Shown here: positions 26,261-34,738 of the stretch, piece after piece
Numbering within the stretch: the first letter of the stretch is position 1
How the letters are laid out: each line of letters opens with the position of its first letter
Source of the DNA: Pseudoalteromonas atlantica
Lineage (GTDB): Bacteria; Pseudomonadota; Gammaproteobacteria; Enterobacterales; Alteromonadaceae
Reading direction: 5' to 3'
Length of the DNA: 42,120 bases
Assembly: GCA_007988745.1 (NCBI GenBank)
Contig: BJUT01000037.1
Coordinates: 1-42,120, forward strand
Translations under genes and position numbers: made by a program
The notes under the pieces: generated by a model
What the model was told of the DNA's origin: nothing
Database searches by the model: none
What the model saw: the letters and a program-made list of their open reading frames with translations, nothing else

Positions 26261-26593
26261 ATGTTTGAAGTAAAAACTATCGCGCTATTTATTATTACCG
26301 CACTGGCAGAAATTATTGGCTGTTACTTACCTTATCTTTGGCTTAAAGAAGATAAATCCATATTCCTTTTAATACCTGCAGCAATCAGTTTAGCACTATT
26401 CGCGTGGTTGCTAACGTTACACCCCGCAGCCGCTGGACGTGTGTATGCCGCGTATGGCGGTGTGTACATATGCGTGGCTTTACTGTGGTTATGGGCTGTT
26501 GATGGCGTAAAGCTTACAATGTGGGATGTAGTGGGCGGGGCGGTTGCCTTACTGGGCATGGCTATTATTATTTTTGCACCTAAAAGCGCTTAA
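26261..26593 (+). CDS. YnfA-family (UPF0060) small membrane protein
   Basis: A 110-residue protein with four hydrophobic segments, matching the UPF0060/YnfA family, distantly related to small-multidrug-resistance transporters. [18 protein letters not shown] near residue 14-31 and [29 protein letters not shown] near 54-82 are the family signatures. Function and substrate are not established. It is convergent with the TetR gene. Confidence 0.93.
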   Translation: MFEVKTIALFIITALAEIIGCYLPYLWLKEDKSIFLLIPAAISLALFAWLLTLHPAAAGRVYAAYGGVYICVALLWLWAVDGVKLTMWDVVGGAVALLGMAIIIFAPKSA

Positions 26594-26637
26594 AAAGTAC
26601 GCCATATTAAAGGTAAAAAACGCCTTACATGCCACTG

Positions 26638-27243
26638 TTAACGCATATATCGCGCAATTAAATTGCCAACTACTTTTTTATAAGTAAGCGTTAAAGCTGG
26701 ATTATCTATTAAGCTTGTTTGTACAACATGCCCAGTATATAAGCCATAAAACTCATACGCAAAAATGCTCGGCTCTTTGTCTTGGCAAAAGTAGCCTTGT
26801 GCTTGGCAGTTAACTGCAAGTTTAGTGAGGTAGTTAATCATTTTTAAGTGTTGGTCTTGCATAAACTTTCTTACCAAACAGTTGGGGCTTGCTTTAAACT
26901 CTACCGACGCTTTAATGAGCGGGCAACTTGCCTGCTTACCAGGCGATACCGTATCTAAAAAATTGAGCCACTCAAGCCAGCGTTGCTGAAAATTATTTAA
27001 ATGAATTAACGCATCTTCATCAACAGATATATCAACAACCTGTTTTCTAAACTCTTCTTCGGTGTAGGCCAAAATAGCCACTTGCATATCTTCTTTATTG
27101 GCAAAGTGTGAGATCACCCCAGTACGCGACATGTTAGTCACTGCCGCTATTTTTCCTATCGACAAGCTATATAAACCATGTGCAGCCGCATAGGCCATTC
27201 CTTTGTGCAAAATATTGCGTTTAGTGCTCTCACTTTTTTTCAT
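26638..27243 (-). CDS. TetR-family transcriptional regulator
   Basis: A 201-residue regulator with an N-terminal helix-turn-helix: IGKIAAVTNMSRTGVISHFANKEDMQVAIL in about 28-57. The C-terminal part is helical, has several Cys (SCPLIKASVEF, NCQAQGYFC) and ends LIARYMR; it fits the TetR ligand domain with a C-terminal TetR_C-type region. It starts two bases after the stop of the upstream hydrolase gene, so the pair is one transcript. It probably represses that transcript through the twin sites at 28124-28166 (inference). Confidence 0.88.
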   Translation of the reverse strand: MKKSESTKRNILHKGMAYAAAHGLYSLSIGKIAAVTNMSRTGVISHFANKEDMQVAILAYTEEEFRKQVVDISVDEDALIHLNNFQQRWLEWLNFLDTVSPGKQASCPLIKASVEFKASPNCLVRKFMQDQHLKMINYLTKLAVNCQAQGYFCQDKEPSIFAYEFYGLYTGHVVQTSLIDNPALTLTYKKVVGNLIARYMR

Positions 27244-27245
27244 CG

Positions 27246-28109
27246 TTAATCCATAAAGCGTGTTATTTGGTCGTACACGTATTGGCTTTTTAAAATGCGC
27301 ACGTGCCCCAGCTCTTGTGTGGCCACAAGTGCTGCGGGTGTGTTCTCAGTTAATAATTTTATTGCCTCAAAGCTTGCCACTGAGTCATTTTTATCATGAA
27401 TAAACAGCATGTTTTCGTTAATTTTATTTTTAGAATGGTCAGGGTGAAGGTTTTGCCAGCTAATACCATATTTATCCGACACCTTATTAAGCATATTTTC
27501 TAGCATGAGCTCAGAAATACCCACTTGCCTGACCTTAGCAAACATGGCTTCAAATATTTGTGCAGGGGCAGAGATCATCACAATTTTTTTATTCTCTAAA
27601 TAATGAGGCGCTAAGTTTAACAAAGCAACACCGCCCATAGAGTGTGTAACGACTCTATTAATTGTAATATTTTGCCCATTAAAGTACTCAAAAGCCGCTG
27701 TTAGCCCCTGCATATACCCGTATAAGTGCGAGGTATTGCCGTGCGAATAGCCATGGCCTATGTGATCAATTGAGTAAACATTAAAGCCTTTTTCAAGCAA
27801 TTCATCTATTAAAGCAGTAAACCGATTAGTGCTATCGGCCCAGCCATGAGATAAAAATACCGTTTTAGTGTTTTCGGCTTGGCTAAAATAGTACAGGTTT
27901 ACAGCGCCAAGCTCGGTAGTAAGTTTAATATTAATTGGCTGTATACATGTTCTAAATTCGTATTGGCGTCGGCTATGCGGATTACAAAATACCTTCATGG
28001 CAAGGCGGGCACTGAGTTTAGGAAATGTTTTGGTCAAACCAAAAGTGGCAGCCTTTGTTATTTTAGAAAATTTAGGTGGCTTGTTTTGATTAAAATAAAT
28101 TTGTTTCAT
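27246..28109 (-). CDS. Alpha/beta hydrolase paired with a TetR regulator
   Basis: A 287-residue alpha/beta hydrolase with Ser157 in VTHSMGGVALL as nucleophile, Asp242 in HDKNDSVA and His269 in LGHVRILK. VFLSHGWADSTNRF near residue 84-97 is the oxyanion region. The first 60 residues (KITKAATFGLTKTFPKLSARLAMKVF) are basic and helical and carry no signal peptide. The substrate is unknown; esterase or lipase activity on a hydrophobic acyl compound is a guess. No clear ribosome-binding site precedes the ATG, which follows directly after the operator region. Confidence 0.85.
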   Translation of the reverse strand: MKQIYFNQNKPPKFSKITKAATFGLTKTFPKLSARLAMKVFCNPHSRRQYEFRTCIQPINIKLTTELGAVNLYYFSQAENTKTVFLSHGWADSTNRFTALIDELLEKGFNVYSIDHIGHGYSHGNTSHLYGYMQGLTAAFEYFNGQNITINRVVTHSMGGVALLNLAPHYLENKKIVMISAPAQIFEAMFAKVRQVGISELMLENMLNKVSDKYGISWQNLHPDHSKNKINENMLFIHDKNDSVASFEAIKLLTENTPAALVATQELGHVRILKSQYVYDQITRFMD

Positions 28110-28123
28110 GTTTATACCAAATA

Positions 28124-28166
28124 AGTACAGTTGTTCTATTTTATCTTAAAAAAGAACAGCTGTACT
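28124..28166. promoter_or_regulatory. Twin near-palindromic operator candidates
   Basis: AGTACAGTTGTTCT (28124-28137) and AGAACAGCTGTACT (28153-28166) are copies of one 14-base site in opposite orientation. Each is itself nearly palindromic (AGwACAGCTGTwCT). Centres are 29 bases apart, with an AT-rich segment between that could hold a -10. They begin 15 bases before the hydrolase start. Placement before a hydrolase-TetR operon suggests TetR autoregulation; speA is the divergent neighbour. Confidence 0.6.
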
Positions 28167-28259
28167 TATTTTTTTAGCCGCATAACCAGCTTGCTTTACT
28201 AAAGGCGGTTAGCTGTAAAAGCTAAGGTGTAGGGGTTTTTTCTCTCAACACTAAAAATC

Positions 28260-28313
28260 ACTCGTTACGAGTAAAAATACTTGTTGGACTTAAAAGTCTA
28301 TTTTTCTTTTAAT
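28260..28313 (+). promoter_or_regulatory. Palindrome and candidate speA promoter
   Basis: A perfect palindrome, ACTCGT-t-ACGAGT (28260-28272), lies 12 bases upstream of a candidate -35, TTGGAC (28284-28289), and -10, TTTAAT (28308-28313), with an 18-base spacer and a GC-rich GCGCGC after it. The palindrome could be an activator or repressor site for speA. A further hairpin, TTAGCT-gtaaa-AGCTAA, is at 28209-28225. Confidence 0.4.
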
Positions 28314-28361
28314 GCGCGCAACTAGCCGAACCGGCATTCATTAAATACAAGAGAAAGATAA

Positions 28362-30275
28362 ATGAAAGAGACAACATCACTAGAACAAGCTCGCACGAGT
28401 TACAATGTTCGTCATTGGAGCCAAGGTTTTTTTGGTATTAATGATCAAGGTGATGTGTATGTTGCGCCAAAGGCTCACGCCCCAGATCAAACTATTGCAC
28501 TTACAGATATTGCAAAACAACTTCAAGAAAAAGGCTTAAGCTTACCGGCTTTAGTGCGCTTTCCACAAATTTTACATCATCGTGTGCACAGTTTATGTGG
28601 CGCGTTTAATACCGCGATTGAAAACTATGGTTACCCAAAAGATTACCTATTAGTTTACCCAATTAAAGTAAACCAACAACGCGAAGTGGTTGAAGAAATA
28701 GTAGCAAGCCAAGCCGAATTAGAAAAAAAACAATTAGGCCTTGAGGCGGGCAGCAAACCAGAGCTATTAACTGTTTTGGCAATGGCAGAAAAAACCAGTG
28801 CAGTAATTGTATGTAATGGCTACAAAGACAAAGAGTATGTGCGCTTAGCACTGATTGGCGAAAAGCTAGGCCACAAAGTTTACATAGTGCTTGAAAAACT
28901 CTCTGAGCTCGACATGGTACTTAGCCAAGCAAAAGCGCTAAATGTTAAACCACGTATTGGTATTCGCGTTCGTTTAGCATCGCAAGGCAAAGGTAAGTGG
29001 CAAGCAAGTGGCGGTGAAAAATCTAAATTTGGTTTATCAGCGTCGCAAGTACTGCATGTAGTGAATCGTTTAAAAGAGGCTGGCCAACTTGATTTAATGC
29101 AACTTGTGCATTTTCACTTAGGCTCGCAAATGGCAAACATTCGTGATGTGCGTTTAGGTGTGAGCGAAGCCGCGCGTTTTTACTGTGAACTACGCAAATT
29201 AGGTGCAAGCATTGAGTGCTTAGATGTAGGGGGCGGTTTAGCTATTGATTACGATGGTACCCGCAGCCAATCGCATAACTCAATGAACTACAGCTTAGCT
29301 GAGTATGCAAATAATATTGTGTACACCATAGGTGATACATGTAAGCAATACGCGCAGCCCATGCCGACGATTATTTCTGAGTCGGGACGTGCACTAACGG
29401 CGCACCATGCAGTACTTATATCAAACGTGATAGGCACTGAAAGCTACGTACCAGAACAGCTAAAAGCGCCAGCAGCAGATGCACCGCTTTTATTAAATAA
29501 TATGTGGGCATCTTTTGTGCAGTTAACCGATTTAACGGATGACCGCGCACTGATTGAAATTTACCACGACAGCCAAGGGGATTTAGCAGAGGCGCATAAC
29601 CAGTTTGCACTTGGGCTTTTAGATTTAACGCAGCGTGCGTGGGCAGAGCAAGTTAACTTACGTATTTGTTATGAGCTTAACAAACACATGGATAACAAAA
29701 ACCGTTTCCATCGCCCGATTATTGACGAGTTGAACGCACGTTTAGCCGATAAGTTTTTTGTAAACTTTTCGCTTTTTCAATCGCTTCCTGATGCGTGGGG
29801 GATTGATCAAGTGTTTCCGGTATTGCCATTAAGTGGCTTAACCGAAGCTCCAAAAAAACGCGCTGTATTACTTGATATAACCTGTGATTCAGACGGCGCA
29901 CTTGAGCACTATGTTGATGGCCAAGGCATTGAAAGCACATTACCCGTGCCTGAGTACAGTGCTGATAAACCTTACTTAATGGGCTTTTTCTTAGTGGGTG
30001 CGTACCAAGAAATTTTAGGTGATATGCACAATTTATTTGGCGATACGCACAGCGCTATTATCAATATGGATGAGCAAGGCGTTGCCAGTATTAGTGAGAT
30101 AAACCAAGGCGATACCGTAGCCGATATGATGCGCTATGTACATTTAGATGTTGAGAGTTTTCAACACTCGTACGCGCAGTTAGTGTCTGCAAAAATAGAT
30201 AAAAATGAACAGCAAAGCGTTTTAGACGAGTTGCAAAGCGGCCTTAATGGCTACACTTATTTAGAAGAGTTATAA
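28362..30275 (+). CDS. speA: Biosynthetic arginine decarboxylase
   Basis: SpeA removes CO2 from arginine to give agmatine, with PLP as cofactor, the first step of the agmatine route to putrescine. The 637-residue fold-III decarboxylase has the PLP lysine at residue 102 in [34 protein letters not shown] and [15 protein letters not shown], and CDSDG near 508 for the second site. Length fits E. coli SpeA (658). AAGAGAAAG precedes the ATG. speB begins three bases after the stop. Confidence 0.97.
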   Translation: MKETTSLEQARTSYNVRHWSQGFFGINDQGDVYVAPKAHAPDQTIALTDIAKQLQEKGLSLPALVRFPQILHHRVHSLCGAFNTAIENYGYPKDYLLVYPIKVNQQREVVEEIVASQAELEKKQLGLEAGSKPELLTVLAMAEKTSAVIVCNGYKDKEYVRLALIGEKLGHKVYIVLEKLSELDMVLSQAKALNVKPRIGIRVRLASQGKGKWQASGGEKSKFGLSASQVLHVVNRLKEAGQLDLMQLVHFHLGSQMANIRDVRLGVSEAARFYCELRKLGASIECLDVGGGLAIDYDGTRSQSHNSMNYSLAEYANNIVYTIGDTCKQYAQPMPTIISESGRALTAHHAVLISNVIGTESYVPEQLKAPAADAPLLLNNMWASFVQLTDLTDDRALIEIYHDSQGDLAEAHNQFALGLLDLTQRAWAEQVNLRICYELNKHMDNKNRFHRPIIDELNARLADKFFVNFSLFQSLPDAWGIDQVFPVLPLSGLTEAPKKRAVLLDITCDSDGALEHYVDGQGIESTLPVPEYSADKPYLMGFFLVGAYQEILGDMHNLFGDTHSAIINMDEQGVASISEINQGDTVADMMRYVHLDVESFQHSYAQLVSAKIDKNEQQSVLDELQSGLNGYTYLEEL

Positions 30276-30278
30276 GCA

Positions 30279-31202
30279 ATGTCTAGCTTGTTTGGTCATG
30301 TTGACCACTCATTGTATTCAAACGGGATGACGTTTTTACGTCGTCCTATGGTGCAAAACATTAATGCCATTGATGCAGATGTCGTTGTACTAGGCTTACC
30401 CTTTGATTTAGCAACATCGGGCCGCCCCGGTGCACGCTTAGGGCCCGATGCCATTCGCCGTGCGTCGGTACATTTAGCCTGGGAAGACACTAAATACCCG
30501 TGGACATTTCCTTTGTTTGAGCGTTTAACGGTTGCTGATGCGGGGGACTTTACTTATCCGGTAGGCGATCCTGAGTATTTTACGGCACAGCTAGAAATGG
30601 CTGCAGAACAAATACTTCGCCAAGGGGCAACGCTGTTAGGCCTTGGTGGCGATCACTTTGTAACGCTTCCGCTATTGCGCGCGCATGCAAAGATACATGG
30701 CAAAATGGCACTGGTTCATTTTGATGCGCACACTGATACATACAGCAATGGCTCGCGCTTTGATCACGGCACTATGTTTTATCATGCACCCATGGAAGGG
30801 CTGATTGATGTAGAGCACAGTATCCAAATTGGTATTCGCACCGACTTTGACCAATCAAAGCATGAGTTTGCAGTGATTGATGCAATGCAAGCTAATGATT
30901 TGCACGCTAATGAAATAGCAGCGCAAATACGTGAGCGAGTAGGCGACTTACCCGTTTACTTAACGTTTGATATAGATTGTTTAGACCCAGCATTTGCGCC
31001 AGGTACAGGCACACCTGTATGCGGTGGTTTAACATCAGATAAAGTGCTTAAAATACTGCGCGCACTAAAAGGCATAAATATGGTGGGTATGGATGTGGTA
31101 GAAGTATCACCTTCGTACGACCAAAGTGAGCTTACCGCGATTGCTGCAGCAACAATTGCCAGTGAATTATTGCACCTGTGGACACATAAAAATAAGTATT
31201 AA
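30279..31202 (+). CDS. speB: Agmatinase
   Basis: SpeB hydrolyses agmatine to putrescine and urea with a two-manganese centre. The 307-residue ureohydrolase has all metal ligands: His126 in GGDHF, Asp149, His151 and Asp153 in FDAHTDTY, and Asp231 and Asp233 in FDIDCLDP. The sequence [14 protein letters not shown] near 47-60 is typical. It follows speA by three bases, so the two steps of the route are co-transcribed. A bidirectional terminator follows. Confidence 0.96.
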   Translation: MSSLFGHVDHSLYSNGMTFLRRPMVQNINAIDADVVVLGLPFDLATSGRPGARLGPDAIRRASVHLAWEDTKYPWTFPLFERLTVADAGDFTYPVGDPEYFTAQLEMAAEQILRQGATLLGLGGDHFVTLPLLRAHAKIHGKMALVHFDAHTDTYSNGSRFDHGTMFYHAPMEGLIDVEHSIQIGIRTDFDQSKHEFAVIDAMQANDLHANEIAAQIRERVGDLPVYLTFDIDCLDPAFAPGTGTPVCGGLTSDKVLKILRALKGINMVGMDVVEVSPSYDQSELTAIAAATIASELLHLWTHKNKY

Positions 31203-31222
31203 CGCTATAAGTTAAGCACTAC

Positions 31223-31252
31223 AAAAAAGGTATGCGCAGGCATACCTTTTTT
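31223..31252. terminator. Bidirectional terminator between speB and the DoxX-like gene
   Basis: AAAAAAGGTATGC (31223-31235), a GCAG loop and GCATACCTTTTTT (31240-31252) form a perfect 13-pair stem with A and T tracts on both sides, between convergent genes. Confidence 0.92.
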
Positions 31253-31268
31253 ATTTTAAAGATACCGA

Positions 31269-31649
31269 TTATTTAGTAATTTCTTTTAACCAAATAAAAC
31301 TTAACCCAATAAGCGGCAGGTTAGTGGTTACTGGGTTAAATGCTTCAATGAGTAATGGTGGCTGCATTACTACAACCGCTAACAAAAGCCCTACAAGCGC
31401 TAAAATATTTAAAATAACGATGTGCTTATTTTTATAAAACACTAATAAGCACACTCCAAATATAATTTCGCCAATACCCGCAGAACGTGTAATTAAGTCA
31501 GACACTTCTGCTGAAAAACCCGCACTACCAGTCATTAGTTTTTCAAGCGGGGCAATATGATAAAGCTTTGGAAAAAAGCCGTGGTATATCCAACTCAGCC
31601 CCACAATATAGCGAGCAATTTGTATATAACCGGGGTTATTTCCTCGCAT
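31269..31649 (-). CDS. DoxX-like membrane protein
   Basis: A 126-residue protein with four hydrophobic segments. ARYIVGLSWIYHGFFPKLYHI near the N terminus and SAGIGEIIFGVCLLVF in the middle fit the DoxX-like family; the function is not known. Its ATG lies 14 bases inside the end of the upstream M48 peptidase gene, so the two are translationally linked. Last gene of the leftward DUF898-M48-DoxX cluster. Confidence 0.75.
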   Translation of the reverse strand: MRGNNPGYIQIARYIVGLSWIYHGFFPKLYHIAPLEKLMTGSAGFSAEVSDLITRSAGIGEIIFGVCLLVFYKNKHIVILNILALVGLLLAVVVMQPPLLIEAFNPVTTNLPLIGLSFIWLKEITK

Positions 31650-32658
31650 TGTCTATTCGCTCTTGTGCACTTGGGTGGCTAGATAAATATTCGAGTAAAT
31701 TATTTACCTTTTCAAGGTGTTCGTTTTCGCTGGTGTGCGCACCTTGTAATGCTTCAATGGCGTCGGCAAAGTCGTTGCTTGAATACCCTAAATGTTCAAG
31801 TTGAATGAGCGCATAGTTATCTGCCTCGCGCTCCATATCACGAGAAAACCCTTGCTGTGCAAAAGATGCCCCCGTACCAAGTACCACTTCTGCTATGCCT
31901 TCTAAATCACCAAATATAACCGCAAGTACAATGGTACTGGCTGCCGATTGCGCGGTCATGCGTACGCTATGCTGGTGGACTACGTGGCCAATTTCGTGAA
32001 GTAATACGGCTTTTAGTGCGTTGGGTTTATCGGCTAATAAATTTGCTAACTCATCGGTTACGACAATACGCCCGTGGGGCATTGCAAACGCATTCGCTCC
32101 AAAGGCCTCTGATTTATAAAACGATAACCTATAAACCGATGGCTCAAGCGAGAGCGCATTAAGCATGGTATTAAAATGTTGTTGTACTTTAGTTTGTTGC
32201 TCATTAGGCAGCTCACTGTCATCAAGCGCGAGCTTTTCAATTAGGGTAAAGCTTTGTTCACCCATTTGCTCTACTACACTGCGCGGCAGGGTATCAACAC
32301 TATAAACAGCAATAGCGGGCACAACTTTATAAAGCATTAGCCACATAAAAAGCGGTGTAAAAATAATGGCCGCGATAATAGCCCATTTACTTTTTTCAAG
32401 GCGCTCTAGTAGGTCATGCTTATTTGCTTTAAAAGGCCAGCGATAATTTACATCAGTAGGAATAAAGCGGCTGCCATCATTAAAATTTAGTTCATCAGCA
32501 AGCCCAGCTAGACCAGAAGTGAGTGTTATATCGCTTATTGCATGGCTTGAAATAAGCTGGTCATCGTAGCTAATCTCAACACAGGTGTCGCTAATGTTAG
32601 CGACACCTTGCTGGTAATTGCTTGATGCTTTGGGGAAGTAATGTCCCTGTACGTGCAT
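31636..32658 (-). CDS. Membrane-bound M48-family metallopeptidase
   Basis: A 340-residue zinc peptidase with the HEIGH motif (His221, Glu222, His225) in KAVLLHEIGHVVHQHS and a later EREADNYALIQL that supplies the third ligand. A membrane segment (about 92-116) precedes the catalytic domain. The N-terminal 85 residues are a beta-rich domain seen before M48 domains in this gene context. It starts nine bases after the DUF898 gene and overlaps the DoxX gene by 14 bases. It may have a quality-control role, but the substrate is unknown. Confidence 0.9.
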   Translation of the reverse strand: MHVQGHYFPKASSNYQQGVANISDTCVEISYDDQLISSHAISDITLTSGLAGLADELNFNDGSRFIPTDVNYRWPFKANKHDLLERLEKSKWAIIAAIIFTPLFMWLMLYKVVPAIAVYSVDTLPRSVVEQMGEQSFTLIEKLALDDSELPNEQQTKVQQHFNTMLNALSLEPSVYRLSFYKSEAFGANAFAMPHGRIVVTDELANLLADKPNALKAVLLHEIGHVVHQHSVRMTAQSAASTIVLAVIFGDLEGIAEVVLGTGASFAQQGFSRDMEREADNYALIQLEHLGYSSNDFADAIEALQGAHTSENEHLEKVNNLLEYLSSHPSAQERIDNARK

Positions 32659-32667
32659 AATAAGCTC

Positions 32668-33792
32668 TTAGGTTAGCGATAGGTCAATATCAAATACATT
32701 GGCTGCTTCTTCAGCAAACGATGACTGCTCTTGTTGCGCGGTATCCACTAAATTTAGCGCACTAGGGTAAATATTAACGGTTGTAACCTCGGCAAGCATT
32801 CTCGATGTACGCACTTTGGTCCACGGGTAGGCAAGCCCTAAAGAAAACACAATGGCCAGCATATTGGTTAATAGTAATATGGCAAAAGGAATAGGCTTAA
32901 GCTCTGATTTAAATGATGCTACGTCTTCAAATTGACTGTTATCAAAAATATGGTTACGAATAGCCGCAGCCCACACAGCGGTTACTATCGCAATCATAAA
33001 TACGTAAGCAATCATTAATCCACCAAACATAATGCCCATTTTGGCTGGATCTTGTGCAGCTTGTTGGTTTTCTACATTCATTAAATCAAGCCCAAATAAG
33101 CCTAATACAGCCATAAATATCACCATAGTGATAGAGCTCACCACAAAGCAAATAAGGGCGGTTAAGTAGTAGGTTTCACCTTTAAGGTTTACGGTTAATG
33201 GCGTGTCACCGTAGCTAATATTGCTATGTATGTACGTGTCGATACGTTTTAAAACATACGGCATTAATAAATAAAGGGTAAAAATACTGGCAATAGGTAA
33301 AAGAATAAAGTTAATGAAGGCTTCGCCGTAATCGCCTTTAAATGCAAAGCGTACATTTCGATGACGGGTCATACGCATATTAAAGCGCAGGCCTTGGTTA
33401 ATAATCCACGGCATTAAAAAAATAAAAGCAACCGCAAATAGTAAGCCTACAAGAGGAAAAAAGCTGCTACCAAAGGAGTAAATTAAAAATACAATAACCG
33501 CTAAAATACGGCCTTTTAAAATTTGCATCGGGGTGGCTAAGTAGTCAAAGCTGTGTCCGTCAATGCGGGTGTGGCCATAAAAATATCGCATTGTGCGTAC
33601 TTTTGCCCAAGCCGAGTAAATACCTAAAGTAAGTACGCTCAGTAAAATATTGACTATCCAAATACCAAAAAACTCACCGCCTTTACCGCTAAACTGTACT
33701 TTACCGCTAAAAATAGGGGCAGCAGGTTCATTTACTGCAGGGGTGGTTTCTGGGGGAGTAGGGTGTATTGATTCCATTAAAATTATATCCAT
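32668..33792 (-). CDS. DUF898 (YjgN-family) membrane protein
   Basis: A 374-residue protein with about seven membrane segments, fitting DUF898/YjgN. It has an internal duplication: VLTLGIYSAWAKVRTMRYFY near 58-77 and VFSLGLAYPWTKVRTSRMLA near 320-339 have the same pattern. The N terminus is Pro- and Thr-rich. There are two candidate starts: ATG at 33792, or ATG at 33777. The minus-strand promoter at 33807-33835 would start transcription near 33800, making the second more comfortable. The family has no established function. It heads the cluster with the M48 peptidase and DoxX-like genes. Confidence 0.85.
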   Translation of the reverse strand: MDIILMESIHPTPPETTPAVNEPAAPIFSGKVQFSGKGGEFFGIWIVNILLSVLTLGIYSAWAKVRTMRYFYGHTRIDGHSFDYLATPMQILKGRILAVIVFLIYSFGSSFFPLVGLLFAVAFIFLMPWIINQGLRFNMRMTRHRNVRFAFKGDYGEAFINFILLPIASIFTLYLLMPYVLKRIDTYIHSNISYGDTPLTVNLKGETYYLTALICFVVSSITMVIFMAVLGLFGLDLMNVENQQAAQDPAKMGIMFGGLMIAYVFMIAIVTAVWAAAIRNHIFDNSQFEDVASFKSELKPIPFAILLLTNMLAIVFSLGLAYPWTKVRTSRMLAEVTTVNIYPSALNLVDTAQQEQSSFAEEAANVFDIDLSLT

Positions 33793-33806
33793 GTTGTTTT
33801 TTTGTT

Positions 33807-33835
33807 AATTTACCTAAATTTGGTGCAAAGCTCAA
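33807..33835 (-). promoter_or_regulatory. Candidate promoter of the DUF898-M48-DoxX cluster
   Basis: Minus-strand TTGAGC -35 (33830-33835), a 17-base spacer and TAAATT -10 (33807-33812). It points at the DUF898 gene, with a very short leader. Confidence 0.5.
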
Positions 33836-33905
33836 TCTTTAAAAGCCTTACAGCCTATAATGGCGCTGCTTTTAATATATGTGGTGCTGCACTTTAAATC
33901 ATCTC

Positions 33906-33914
33906 TGGTATACT
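33906..33914 (+). promoter_or_regulatory. Candidate extended -10 promoter of the RNA methyltransferase
   Basis: TGGTATACT is a good extended -10 element, 25 bases before the ATG; a clear -35 is absent. A second TATAAT lies at 33856-33861. Confidence 0.5.
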
Positions 33915-33939
33915 AGGGCGATAATTTTATGGGGCTGTT

Positions 33940-34671
33940 ATGATTTCAAAAAACCAACTCAAGCTTATTCGCCAACTTGGCCAAAAAAAGTACCGAAAGC
34001 AATATAATCAATACCTTGTACAAGGTGAAAAAAACGTACTTGAGTTGTTAAACGGCCCATTAAAGGCGGTTGATATATTTGCAACACAGGCGTTTATAAA
34101 TACTCACCAAAACCAGTTTCCACATGTAGATTTTACGCCAGCAGAAGAAGAGTCGCTGACTAAAGTCAGTACCTTAGTGAGTAATAACGCGGCCATTGCA
34201 GTGGTTGATATGCCAAAGGCTGATTTACCTAATAATACCGGCTTAATATTGGCGCTTGATGGGGTTTCTGATCCGGGGAATTTAGGCACTATTATCAGAG
34301 TTGCTGATTGGTATGGCATTAAACATATAGTAACAAGTACCGACAGCGCCGATGCTTACAACCCTAAAACAATTAGCGCTACCATGGGTTCGTTTGTCAG
34401 AGTATCGGTAAGCCAAGTAGAGCTACCTGAATACTTACAAACATTAAATATGCCTATTTATGGGGCATTTTTAGATGGGCAAAGCGTACATACAACGGAC
34501 CTTAGCGCAAAGGGTGTATTGCTTATGGGCAGTGAGTCGCATGGCATACGCGAGCAGTGTGCAAAATTAGTAAGCGACAAAATAACCATACCGGCTTTTG
34601 GTGAGGCAGAGTCACTTAATGTAGCAATGGCCACAGGTATTATTTTAGATAACTTTAAACGCCAAGCTTAA
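33940..34671 (+). CDS. SpoU/TrmH-family RNA 2'-O-methyltransferase
   Basis: A 243-residue SPOUT enzyme that should methylate a ribose 2'-hydroxyl with SAM. The N-terminal substrate-binding part (about 1-90, SKNQLKLIRQLGQKKYRKQYNQ) precedes the knot domain. Its three motifs are visible: DPGNLGTIIR near 110, MGSESHGI near 206 and ESLNVAMATGIIL near 226. Motif two has SES where many members have NEG or SEG. The target RNA cannot be told; RlmB- and TrmH-like specificities are both possible. It lies upstream of smc, 67 bases apart. Confidence 0.9.
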   Translation: MISKNQLKLIRQLGQKKYRKQYNQYLVQGEKNVLELLNGPLKAVDIFATQAFINTHQNQFPHVDFTPAEEESLTKVSTLVSNNAAIAVVDMPKADLPNNTGLILALDGVSDPGNLGTIIRVADWYGIKHIVTSTDSADAYNPKTISATMGSFVRVSVSQVELPEYLQTLNMPIYGAFLDGQSVHTTDLSAKGVLLMGSESHGIREQCAKLVSDKITIPAFGEAESLNVAMATGIILDNFKRQA

Positions 34672-34738
34672 CTTTTTAACTGTTTATGAGTTAAATTGTT
34701 TGTAAGTAATAACAATAATAATCGGTAATAACAATAAG

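Noticed and set aside
28111..28170. The TetR-site region as another copy of the palindromic repeat family
   Set aside because: It also contains ataccaa, but the arms share no further sequence with copies 1 to 3.
31636..31649. Frameshift or fusion between the M48 and DoxX genes
   Set aside because: The 14-base overlap leaves both proteins with normal ends; it reads as translational coupling.
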